Shown piece after piece: positions 1 to 5,524 of a DNA stretch of 5,524 bases. The notes under the pieces were generated by a model. That model was not told the origin of the DNA. It searched no databases and saw only the letters and a program-made list of their open reading frames with translations. Within the stretch, counting starts at the first letter, position 1. Each line of letters opens with the position of its first letter. The stretch comes from Victivallaceae bacterium (lineage in GTDB: Bacteria > Verrucomicrobiota > Lentisphaeria > Victivallales > Victivallaceae), in contig JAQVVK010000137.1 in assembly GCA_028698975.1 (NCBI GenBank), positions 1 through 5,524 on the forward strand. Reading direction: 5' to 3'. A program made the translations under genes and the position numbers.

Positions 1-885
1 CCCGTCCAGAAATCCAGGCAGCAGCCGGTTCAGCGCGTCTACGGCCTGATCGTGCGACTTGATCTTTTTTTCGTCGAGTTCACGGTAAAGGTCGCCCGGA
101 TTGCGGTAGCTTACCTCGCCCTCCGGCACCCAGCCGAGCTGGAATTGCGCGAATTGCGAACGCTGGGTGAATGACGGAAACCGGTCGCTGGTATAAGCGC
201 GCCACATGCCGTCGGCCAGCATGGCCAGCCAGTTGGCCGGGCCGTTTTCACCCCATGGGATCAGCATATTTTGAGCGGCATTGACGCGCAGCATATTCAA
301 ATTGATCTCCCAGAGCGCCAAAAAAAACCCGTATTCCAGCTCGTCCACCGTGGCCGAACCGGCGGATTCTTTGATCTGATCGGTCTTCTTGTCCAGCGTA
401 GGAAACGCGTTGTTGCGACCCAGCGAATAGATTTCGCAGCCGTGAAAGGTTTCCGGTCGAAACAGCGTATTGGCGGCGTTGGTGACGTTGAAGTTCTCAT
501 TTTTGATGGCATGCACATAGCCAAAAAGCGGCAGGTCAAGCGTGCGGAGCAAGGCGTCGCACTTGTCGGGTTTGGCGATCTGCCAGGTCTGACGGATCGC
601 CTGCAAACGCAGGTCGAAATTGCAGGGTTTGCCCGCCTCGTCTTCCTTTTCGTAAAACACCGTCTGGTCGGCGTGGGCCAATTGACGGGCATGAGCTTCC
701 GCCTTCAATCCGCGCCTTACATGATGCTTGATATGCACATCTGACAGAAAAACCTGCATGGTTTCATCGTCGGTACGCAGGGTTGACGTGTAGGGGTCGA
801 GGTTGGGACGAGCTTGGATCGCCTCGAATCCAAACAGCAGATAAGCGTTGCCGGTTGCGGGAAGTTGTTGATTGATGACCGTCAT
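1..885 (-). CDS. cas7: Cas7 (Csh2-like) crRNA-backbone subunit of Cascade, 3' end outside window
   Basis: Cas7 subunits polymerise along the crRNA spacer to form the backbone of the type I effector complex (Cascade), in the cytoplasm. The first 295 codons are open and no stop is reached at the left edge. The N-terminus fits the Csh2/Csd2 group: a strand ending LLFGFEAI (about 16-23), then RPNLDP (26-31) where the family usually has NPNGDP, then an R-x-D element (TLRTDD, 35-40) and a SDVHIKHHVRRGL block (48-60) matching the conserved basic helix. LPLFGYVHAIKN (118-129) corresponds to the family's 'RLFG' strand, and EYGFFLALWEIN (184-195) to a later conserved strand. The ATG at 885-883 overlaps the cas8 stop as ATGA, and GAGG lies 7 nt upstream, so translational coupling is likely. 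Family assignment comes from motif recall. The G-to-L change in NPNGDP marks it as a divergent member. Confidence 0.82.
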   Translation of the reverse strand, partial: MTVINQQLPATGNAYLLFGFEAIQARPNLDPYTSTLRTDDETMQVFLSDVHIKHHVRRGLKAEAHARQLAHADQTVFYEKEDEAGKPCNFDLRLQAIRQTWQIAKPDKCDALLRTLDLPLFGYVHAIKNENFNVTNAANTLFRPETFHGCEIYSLGRNNAFPTLDKKTDQIKESAGSATVDELEYGFFLALWEINLNMLRVNAAQNMLIPWGENGPANWLAMLADGMWRAYTSDRFPSFTQRSQFAQFQLGWVPEGEVSYRNPGDLYRELDEKKIKSHDQAVDALNRLLPGFLDG

Positions 886-1334
886 TTTTCCACCTCTTCA
901 TCCTCTGTTTTGGGAGTTTTATCGATAAAAGTCATTCCGATGATGAGACCGCTGTTGAATGCGTCGCGCATGCTCTCGCCCTCCATCGATTTCACAAAGG
1001 GCAGCATGTTGCAGTTGAAGATGTGCTCCTTGCCGAGGTTTTGAAGCAATCCGATACCCTTGGTGAAAATAAAAGTGAGTTCCGCCCCGCGCAGCCGCGT
1101 CGGCTGTCGCCCTTGAGTGGCCGAAAAACGGCGTCCCTCGCGCTGAACCAGCCAGCAGAGATTTTGCAGCAGCATACCGGTGAGTGCACCGCGGGCAAAG
1201 GTGGTGAAATCGCCGGTCGGCACGCCGCATTGAGCCAGCGTGATAAATTTTTCAAACCGGCTTTTTTCTCCGTCGCGCAGCAGATTGTAACTTGCGCCAA
1301 TCAGCGTTTCGCCGCTCGGAATGGAATTGTTCAT
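882..1334 (-). CDS. Candidate internally translated small subunit (Cas11b) within cas8
   Basis: This is a nested, same-frame reading of the cas8 C-terminus from Met507, giving 150 residues that start MNNSIPSGETLIG. In types I-B, I-C and I-D, a separate small subunit (Cas11) is known to be made by internal initiation within the large-subunit gene and to form the belly filament of Cascade. Here the ATG at 1334-1332 is preceded by AAGAGGAGT with 11 nt between AGAGGAG and the ATG. This is stronger than the sites before cas6 and araC and as strong as the one before cas8. The product is predicted to be mostly helical and ends with an acidic-basic tail (KTEDEEVEK). The length fits known Cas11 proteins at roughly 120-150 residues. 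Expression is inferred, not shown. Confidence 0.55.
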   Translation of the reverse strand: MNNSIPSGETLIGASYNLLRDGEKSRFEKFITLAQCGVPTGDFTTFARGALTGMLLQNLCWLVQREGRRFSATQGRQPTRLRGAELTFIFTKGIGLLQNLGKEHIFNCNMLPFVKSMEGESMRDAFNSGLIIGMTFIDKTPKTEDEEVEK

Positions 1335-2852
1335 AATGCCGAATACTCCTCTTTTAGGTGTTTGAACAAAACTGCCGATCGCGTTGAGTTCCGCCCGGAA
1401 AGTGTCGGAATAGAGTTTTTCCGGGTCGTTCTCCGCAACGTAAATCAGGTGTTGAAGCCGCAGCAGCCTGCCGATCAATTCGAAATAACGGTTTGCTCCG
1501 CGCTTCTCGATCAGCTCATCTCCCGATTGCATGTGCGCGTAACGCTGAAAACAGCGATAGACGGGTTCGCCTGAAACCGGCTGTTTCTGGAGCGCCGCGG
1601 TGAATACCTCCGTCCAGCACTGAAATACCGACGGGGTGTCGGTGTCCTGCCCGGTCATGGTCTTTTTCATGTAATTGACCAGAAAGTATTGCAGATTGGA
1701 GGTCAACAGCTCCTCGTTGAGCCGGGCGAAATACGCCAGCTCGACCGAGTTGAAAATACGCTGAATGATCAGCTTCTTTTTCTGGCTGCCCTCCTCGTTG
1801 GCCAGATATATGGTACAATTTCCAATGGCCGGTACCGCCGCCGGAGGCTTGATGTCGGCGCATGTTGCATCGTCTTTTTGGGATGCCTTGGCCTTTCTCC
1901 ACTTGAAATAAAGGTCGCGCCGGGTGTTCTCACCCTCCACAAAGGTTTTCAGCCCCGAATACGGCAGGCCGTTTTCCGGCAGGAAAATCAGCTTGGAGCC
2001 GTCCGGGTTGGGGTGGCATTTGAGACGGTATTCCAGTTTACAGCTCAACACTTCCAATATTTCCTGACGCGACGAGTCGGGCACTACTCCCGCCAGTCGG
2101 CGGAAGTCACTGGCTGAATTGACCGATTTCAAATCGCGGCCAAACGGATTTCTGCCCAACCCTTTGCCCATCTGAAAGAGATCGGAGATGATCTCCTTGC
2201 CCGCCGCGGCTTGCGGCGGCGCGGTGAAGAAATCCATCAATGCAAGCGAATGCTCCACATCGATGTCGATTTCCTCCAACTTTCTGTAATCGGCCGGCTC
2301 TGCGCCGCGTTTCAGAAACGGCACCAGCCAGCGGCCGTCAGAAAGTTGGGTTATCGCAGCAAGATACCACTGGTTGGGGGCGGTGGTGAAATTTTGCCAT
2401 TTGGTCGGGAATTTCTTGGTTTTATCGAGCAACTCCGACTCAAAACGGTCGCGTTCGGCTTCCAGTTTCGCGGCCTGATCCGGGTCGAAGTCGGCCAAAA
2501 ACCGTCGCACCCCCTCCGAATAACGCAGATATACCGCGGCTTTGGCAATGCCGCCGAATGCCGGTTTGCGGTCTTTGAACATCATCGAGCCGCCGTTGTA
2601 GAGCAGAGCCTCCGTCAATGCGGCTTGCGACTGATAGAATTTCTGGAAACTTCCGATCAGCGTATTGCTGCCGTCGGAGGTGTCATTATATTGCAGGGCG
2701 GATTTGGCGACGCGGGCTTGATCGACCGACCGCCACTCCATAATCTTTTCTCCGAGCGTCGGGGCGACCAAGGTCACCTCGGCGAACGGGGAATCATCAT
2801 GGCAGTCAAAAAGCCCGGCTTGCAGCACCTCGTCAATTTGTTTCAACAGCAT
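882..2852 (-). CDS. cas8b: Cas8 large subunit of type I (probably I-B, Cas8b/Csh1-like) Cascade
   Basis: The Cas8 large subunit recognises the PAM, helps unwind target DNA and positions Cas3 recruitment. This protein has 656 residues, slightly longer than most Cas8b proteins. Its identity rests mainly on position between cas6 and a Csh2-like cas7, on size, and on a helical C-terminal third (about 507-640) resembling the Cas11-like bundle of Cas8b proteins. In that region GALTGMLLQNL (556-566) and AFNSGLIIGM (631-640) recall the family's 'F-x-x-G-x-L' helices. The N-terminal part has no strong motif I recognise. Cysteines at 271, 279, 331 and 346 are too irregular to call a zinc finger. AGGAG (2864-2860) lies 7 nt before the ATG, inside the last codons of cas6, which fixes the start. 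The gap to cas6 is 4 nt. A strong internal ribosome-binding site precedes codon 507. The Cas8 role is fairly secure; subtype I-B is inferred from gene order. Confidence 0.7.
   Translation of the reverse strand: MLLKQIDEVLQAGLFDCHDDSPFAEVTLVAPTLGEKIMEWRSVDQARVAKSALQYNDTSDGSNTLIGSFQKFYQSQAALTEALLYNGGSMMFKDRKPAFGGIAKAAVYLRYSEGVRRFLADFDPDQAAKLEAERDRFESELLDKTKKFPTKWQNFTTAPNQWYLAAITQLSDGRWLVPFLKRGAEPADYRKLEEIDIDVEHSLALMDFFTAPPQAAAGKEIISDLFQMGKGLGRNPFGRDLKSVNSASDFRRLAGVVPDSSRQEILEVLSCKLEYRLKCHPNPDGSKLIFLPENGLPYSGLKTFVEGENTRRDLYFKWRKAKASQKDDATCADIKPPAAVPAIGNCTIYLANEEGSQKKKLIIQRIFNSVELAYFARLNEELLTSNLQYFLVNYMKKTMTGQDTDTPSVFQCWTEVFTAALQKQPVSGEPVYRCFQRYAHMQSGDELIEKRGANRYFELIGRLLRLQHLIYVAENDPEKLYSDTFRAELNAIGSFVQTPKRGVFGIMNNSIPSGETLIGASYNLLRDGEKSRFEKFITLAQCGVPTGDFTTFARGALTGMLLQNLCWLVQREGRRFSATQGRQPTRLRGAELTFIFTKGIGLLQNLGKEHIFNCNMLPFVKSMEGESMRDAFNSGLIIGMTFIDKTPKTEDEEVEK
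1346..1352 (-). promoter_or_regulatory. Internal Shine-Dalgarno AGAGGAG inside cas8
   Basis: AGAGGAG on the minus strand is complementary to the 16S rRNA 3' end and sits 11 nt before the in-frame ATG at 1334. It is encoded by the codons AGA GGA G.. (Arg501-Gly502-Val503). AGA and GGA look unusual in a gene that mostly uses CGN and GGC, which fits selection for the ribosome-binding sequence rather than for the protein. Confidence 0.55.
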
Positions 2853-2856
2853 GGCG

Positions 2857-3687
2857 TTACTCCTGTTTCCCGACGGTCAGCAACCCGAACCCCTGCGAAT
2901 TGGCCGATCCGACGCCGGTTTCAAATGCGATTCGTTGAACCGCCTCCGGTGCGGTCAACCGCAGCGGGGCGCGAAATGCGCGCACGGTCAGGTTTTTCAA
3001 GGCGAAACAGGCACTGCGATAAGGCCGATCCGGTGTCAGCGGCAGAAATTCGACGCCGATCGGGATCTGCTTCACATCTTCCGGCGTCAGATTGCCGATC
3101 GAAAGCAGGTTGGCCTGTATATCCGACCGGATCTCTCCCAGCCTGAGCAGTTTGTGGCGCAGATTGGCCGCGATGAGTTCGGCACACCCCGGCAGACCGT
3201 CGCCGCCGTCGTCGGGCAGACGGCAAAATTCCCGCTGTTCTTTGGCATAACGGCATAAGATCATGCCGTTTTGGCCGAACGGACGAAACACGGTACTTGC
3301 CGCAAATTGCGGTGACGGCACCATTTCGACCCGGTCTACCGAGAACTCCTTGCCGCAGACGCAAATCTTTTTGCTGTTCATCAGTGCTTCGCCAAGCGTA
3401 AAAACGATTTCAGGCACGATTGAGCCAAACCGCAGCCAGACATGCCCGCCGAATTTCAGACCGGTCAATTCGCCCTGCTTGACCACTTCCGGCCTCGGCA
3501 GACTGCTGAATGGCGAAAACACAAAGAGTTTCAGGCGACTTTTGAACTTGTCGCCGTCGTGCAGAGCGCGGCCGAAATCAGGCGATTGCGAGGTGATGGC
3601 CTGATAAAAGGCAGCGGACAGCGCATAGTGGTAATTGAACGGACAAACACGGTCGTCAGACGGAGAGAGGTGTATTTCGATTTGCAT
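2857..3687 (-). CDS. cas6: Cas6 CRISPR pre-crRNA endoribonuclease
   Basis: Cas6 cuts the CRISPR precursor transcript within each repeat to release crRNAs, and in type I-B it often remains on the repeat hairpin in Cascade. The 276-residue length is normal for the family. The N-terminal ferredoxin-like fold is marked by CPFNYHYALSAAFYQAI (15-31), a classic Cas6 motif. It is followed by ALHDG (41-45), whose His43 is the likely catalytic histidine, and by RLKLFVFSPF (51-60). The C-terminal glycine-rich RNA-binding loop is clear: GVGSANSQGFGLL (258-270). An in-frame TAG nine bases upstream makes the ATG at 3687 the first possible ATG. The only Shine-Dalgarno-like sequence is a modest TAGGG. It is the first gene of the operon and ends 4 nt before cas8, with the cas8 ribosome-binding site overlapping its last codons and stop. 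Recognition is confident; the catalytic residue is assigned by motif only. Confidence 0.9.
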   Translation of the reverse strand: MQIEIHLSPSDDRVCPFNYHYALSAAFYQAITSQSPDFGRALHDGDKFKSRLKLFVFSPFSSLPRPEVVKQGELTGLKFGGHVWLRFGSIVPEIVFTLGEALMNSKKICVCGKEFSVDRVEMVPSPQFAASTVFRPFGQNGMILCRYAKEQREFCRLPDDGGDGLPGCAELIAANLRHKLLRLGEIRSDIQANLLSIGNLTPEDVKQIPIGVEFLPLTPDRPYRSACFALKNLTVRAFRAPLRLTAPEAVQRIAFETGVGSANSQGFGLLTVGKQE

Positions 3688-3766
3688 ATGACCCTACCCG
3701 GTTTATACGCCTTTAAGCATGAGGTCTGCAAAATTCATTCAAAAAAGCGTATTAGTTTTGTCTCTG

Positions 3767-3819
3767 AAAACCGAATATAATATTGAAAAAATATAATACA
3801 AGCAGTATATATCGGTTTT
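3767..3819. repeat. Long inverted repeat between araC-type gene and cas6
   Basis: AAAACCGA (3767-3774) pairs perfectly with TCGGTTTT (3812-3819). The pairing extends inward through TATA on each side with one bulged base, giving about 12 bp around a roughly 30-nt AT-rich loop. The loop and arm contain ATATAATA twice (3775-3782 and 3791-3798). It lies about 40 nt after the stop of the araC-type gene and 80 nt before cas6. It could be a weak terminator for the regulator gene or an operator for the cas promoter, whose candidate -10 box lies in one arm. The T-rich tail (TTTTTCTGAATTTTTTT) follows it on the plus strand, the wrong side for terminating the regulator transcript, so the terminator reading is uncertain. 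Confidence 0.45.
3774..3801 (-). promoter_or_regulatory. Candidate sigma-70-like promoter for the cas6-cas8-cas7 operon
   Basis: On the minus strand a TTGTAT -35-like box (3801-3796) and a TATATT -10-like box (3779-3774) are separated by 16 nt. This would start transcription near 3767, about 80 nt before cas6. The -10 box matches 5 of 6 consensus bases and the -35 box only 3 of 6, in a very AT-rich stretch where chance matches are common. An alternative TATAAA lies much closer to cas6, around 3700-3710, but would leave almost no leader. Confidence 0.25.
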
Positions 3820-3855
3820 TCTGAATTTTTTTATGAAATATTTTTGCGGTAATGT

Positions 3856-4638
3856 TTATTTCGCCAAATTGGCGCGATAGCGCGCCGGCGGCACTCCGTA
3901 TATCCGGCGAAAACAACGCGTGAATAGAAACCGATCCGCAATGCCGACGCTTTCGCATATGTCCTTGATCGCCAGATCGGTGTTTTCCAGCAGCCGCGCC
4001 GCCTGTGTGTATCGCAGCGACACCAAATATTGATGCGGCGTACTGCCCGTTACTTCGCGGAACTTGCGGATAAATGAATTTGACGCCATACCGGCCCGGT
4101 GCGCCAGCTCGGATACCGGAAATTCTCGCCATGATTCGTCCTGCATCAATCGGCAGATGATCGCAATGCGCCGGTCGGGAGCCTCCGTTGCCAGCGCCTC
4201 ACTCGGCAGCTGCGTCGCCGCCAGCGTCGCCGCACTCATCGCCAGAAGATTTATCCGGTTCGGATCGGTGCCGTCCCTTAAACGTTCGCGCAGGTCGGCG
4301 AGCTGCTCCGCCAGCGATCCGGTCAATGGCAGACGCGTCAACACCCGTTCGCGGTTGCCGTAAAGCCGGCCGATGTTGAAGTGGATGTACAACTGCTCCG
4401 GTTTCCCGTTGCAAAAGGTCACCAGATTCGGGCAGGGAGCCAGCAAATATACTTCATCCGGCCGCAATTCTTCGTGCCGGCCGTCAATCACCACCCCCGC
4501 GCCGGCGGCGTCGTTGTGATACAGCCGCCAGTAGTCGCCGCCCAGCAGCAGCCGATCCCAGAAATTGCCCAGCCGCATCAGGTTCACCGTGCCAAGCTGA
4601 AATTCTTCGCTGAATCGCTCGATGTTTGTTTTTTTCAT
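3856..4638 (-). CDS. AraC/XylS-family transcriptional regulator
   Basis: This is a 260-residue cytoplasmic DNA-binding regulator. The N-terminal half (about 15-110) looks like an AraC-type cupin sensor domain, with short beta strands such as EVYLLAPCPN (62-71) and QLYIHFNIG (82-90). It probably binds a sugar-related ligand. The C-terminal domain has the paired helix-turn-helix of the family: PVSELAHRAGMASNSFIRKF (174-193) and AIKDICESVGIADRFLFTR (223-241). The signature end, CFRRIYGVPPARYR (242-255), follows. The ATG at 4638 is the first in frame after an upstream TAA at 4656-4654, and its Shine-Dalgarno match is poor. The gene diverges from the GH29 fucosidase gene across 112 bp, the usual position for a pathway-specific activator. 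The family is certain; the ligand and target are inferred from the neighbour. It shares direction with cas6, 168 bp away. Confidence 0.92.
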   Translation of the reverse strand: MKKTNIERFSEEFQLGTVNLMRLGNFWDRLLLGGDYWRLYHNDAAGAGVVIDGRHEELRPDEVYLLAPCPNLVTFCNGKPEQLYIHFNIGRLYGNRERVLTRLPLTGSLAEQLADLRERLRDGTDPNRINLLAMSAATLAATQLPSEALATEAPDRRIAIICRLMQDESWREFPVSELAHRAGMASNSFIRKFREVTGSTPHQYLVSLRYTQAARLLENTDLAIKDICESVGIADRFLFTRCFRRIYGVPPARYRANLAK

Positions 4639-4646
4639 ATCAAAAT

Positions 4647-4687
4647 TACTTTTTTACATAATAATTTGCTTGTACTTTTAGCACATA
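4647..4687 (+). promoter_or_regulatory. Direct repeat, candidate AraC-type operator
   Basis: TACTTTTTTACATA (4647-4660) and TACTTTTAGCACATA (4673-4687) form an imperfect direct repeat: a shared TACTTTT and ACATA, with one base of length difference, and starts 26 bp apart. AraC-family proteins usually bind direct-repeat half-sites next to or overlapping the -35 box, and the second copy begins inside the candidate -35 box of the fucosidase promoter. The 26-bp spacing is longer than the classic 21 bp, so binding is an inference. Confidence 0.35.
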
Positions 4688-4698
4688 TCAAGTAGAAT
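4670..4698 (+). promoter_or_regulatory. Candidate promoter of the fucosidase gene
   Basis: TTGTAC (4670-4675) and TAGAAT (4693-4698) are separated by exactly 17 nt, predicting a start near 4705 and a leader of about 46 nt. The -10 box matches 5 of 6 consensus bases. The weak -35 box (3 of 6) would suit a promoter that needs an activator such as the divergent AraC-type protein. Confidence 0.4.
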
Positions 4699-4733
4699 AT
4701 ACATAGTTGATGTTTTTTTTGCAACCTATCCAT

Positions 4734-4739
4734 AAGGGA
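4734..4739 (+). promoter_or_regulatory. Ribosome-binding site of the fucosidase gene
   Basis: AAGGGA lies 11 nt before the ATG at 4751. An in-frame TAA at 4733-4735 overlaps it, so the protein cannot begin further upstream. This settles the start and the absence of an N-terminal signal peptide. Confidence 0.6.
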
Positions 4740-4750
4740 ATTTTTTACAA

Positions 4751-5524
4751 ATGACGGATTTTGGAAAAGGCGACACCGGTTGGTTTGTGCATGACCGTTT
4801 CGGCATGTTTATTCATTTCGGGCTCTATTCGCTGGCCGCACGCCACGAGTGGGTTCGCAATGTCGAACGCATAACTCAAGACCAATATCAGAAATATTTC
4901 GACATGTTCAACCCCGACCTGTTCAAGCCTGCGGAGTGGGCCAAGGCCGCCCGCGAGGCCGGCATGAAATATTTCGTCATAACCACCAAGCACCACGAGG
5001 GGTTTTGCCTCTGGGACACCAAGTACACCGACTACAAAGTCACCAACACCGCGTTCGGCCGCGACCTGCTGCGCGAAGTGGTCGACGCTTTCCGCGCCGA
5101 GGGGCTTAAAGTCGGCTTGTATTATTCGCTGCTTGACTGGCATCACCCCGACTTCACCATCGACCCCCTGCACCCGCAGCGCGACCTGCCGGAGGCCGAG
5201 ATCGAAAAAATGAATTCCGGCCGCGATATGGCCCGTTACCGCAAGTATATGCTCGACCAGATCACCGAACTTCTTACCGGGTATGGCAAAATCGACATCA
5301 TGTGGTTCGACTTCTCCTATAACGACCCGGACAAACACGGCAAGGGCAAGGGGCGCGAGGCTTGGGGTTCCGAAGACATCGTGCGGCTGATCCGCCGTCT
5401 GGCTCCGTGGGTCATCATCGACAACCGGCTCGACCTGCCCGGCTCCGGCGACATCTACACGCCCGAACAGTACACCCCCGACGAGCAGCCGCATGACGCC
5501 GACGGCAAGCCGCTGGTGTGGGAG
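4751..5524 (+). CDS. Alpha-L-fucosidase, glycoside hydrolase family 29, 3' end outside window
   Basis: GH29 enzymes remove terminal alpha-L-fucose from glycans by a retaining mechanism. The 258 codons visible cover most of the catalytic (beta/alpha)8 barrel. RFGMFIHFGLYS (16-27) is the family's first-strand motif, with a fucose-contacting His22. RHEWV (31-35) follows, then TKHHEGFCLWDT (79-90) with the conserved His-His pair, and VGLYYSLLDWHHP (121-133). The nucleophile is predicted as Asp187 in IDIMWFDFSY. By remembered alignment to the Thermotoga maritima enzyme, Glu239 in YTPEQY lines up with its acid/base glutamate. The start at 4751 has no upstream alternative, and there is no signal peptide or lipobox, so the enzyme is probably cytoplasmic and acts on imported oligosaccharides. 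It diverges from the AraC-type regulator gene, which probably controls it. The family call is very secure; the linkage preference cannot be read from this part. Confidence 0.95.
   Translation, partial: MTDFGKGDTGWFVHDRFGMFIHFGLYSLAARHEWVRNVERITQDQYQKYFDMFNPDLFKPAEWAKAAREAGMKYFVITTKHHEGFCLWDTKYTDYKVTNTAFGRDLLREVVDAFRAEGLKVGLYYSLLDWHHPDFTIDPLHPQRDLPEAEIEKMNSGRDMARYRKYMLDQITELLTGYGKIDIMWFDFSYNDPDKHGKGKGREAWGSEDIVRLIRRLAPWVIIDNRLDLPGSGDIYTPEQYTPDEQPHDADGKPLVWE

Noticed and set aside
271..744. Plus-strand open frame of 157 codons opposite cas7
   Set aside because: The Cas7 frame on the other strand has family motifs, and this one has none and no convincing ribosome-binding site.
1815..2042. Zinc finger in Cas8 formed by cysteines 271, 279, 331 and 346
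   Set aside because: Spacing is not CxxC-like, and the cysteines are separated by long variable stretches. A structure model would be needed to support it.
2211..3146. Long plus-strand open frame of 311 codons across the cas8/cas6 junction
   Set aside because: It lies opposite two well-supported cas genes, has no recognisable motif, and its basic, low-complexity composition is typical of antisense shadow frames in GC-rich DNA.
1..3687. Type I-C assignment because Cas7 resembles Csd2
   Set aside because: Type I-C operons normally lack cas6 and use Cas5 for processing. A clear cas6 opens this operon, which favours I-B.
3688..3855. CRISPR array or leader next to cas6
   Set aside because: There are no regularly spaced repeats of 25-40 bp. 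The only repeats are short AT-rich ones and one inverted repeat.
3862..3874. CGCCAAATTGGCG palindrome at the end of the araC-type gene as a terminator
   Set aside because: The stem is only 4-6 bp, lies within the last codons and has no following T-run on the minus strand.
3688..4638. AraC-type protein as a dedicated regulator of the CRISPR operon
   Set aside because: Adjacency is the only support. The divergent fucosidase and the repeats in that control region give a simpler target.
4745..5494. Minus-strand open frame of 249 codons opposite the fucosidase
   Set aside because: It is fully antisense to an unmistakable GH29 gene and reads as a valine- and glycine-rich shadow frame with no domain signal.

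Overview
The window joins the 5' end of a type I CRISPR-Cas operon (positions 1-3687, minus strand) to a carbohydrate-utilisation locus, an AraC-family regulator (3856-4638, minus) divergent from an alpha-L-fucosidase gene (4751 to the right edge, plus). The coding DNA is moderately GC-rich and the two longer intergenic gaps are strongly AT-rich. An AraC regulator divergent from a glycoside hydrolase is a common arrangement in glycan-degrading bacteria of the Planctomycetota-Verrucomicrobiota-Lentisphaerota group, and a Lentisphaerota/Victivallis-like anaerobe is my best guess. It is only a guess, because no taxonomic marker gene is present.

Region 1-3687, read right to left in transcription order, is cas6 - cas8 - cas7. 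The Cas6 has the N-terminal motif, catalytic-type histidine and C-terminal glycine-rich loop of the family. The 656-residue large subunit is divergent and is identified mainly by its position. The Cas7 carries a recognisable Csh2/Csd2-type N-terminus and runs off the left edge. A leading cas6 followed by cas8 and a Csh2-like cas7 is the type I-B order, so cas5, cas3 and perhaps cas4-cas1-cas2 are expected left of position 1. The genes are tightly packed (4-nt gap, then a 4-nt ATGA overlap), which indicates one mRNA. Inside cas8 there is a strong Shine-Dalgarno sequence before an in-frame ATG at codon 507. It could give a separate 150-residue C-terminal protein, as expected for a Cas11b small subunit. 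No CRISPR repeats occur in the window.

Region 3688-3855 is an AT-rich spacer between cas6 and the end of the regulator gene. It holds a long inverted repeat and a candidate promoter for the cas operon.

Region 3856-5524 holds the araC-type gene, a 112-bp divergent control region with a direct repeat overlapping a sigma-70-like promoter, and the first 258 codons of a GH29 alpha-L-fucosidase with no signal peptide. The regulator most likely senses a fucosylated glycan or its breakdown product and controls the fucosidase. Nothing in the sequence links it to the CRISPR operon beyond adjacency and shared direction.
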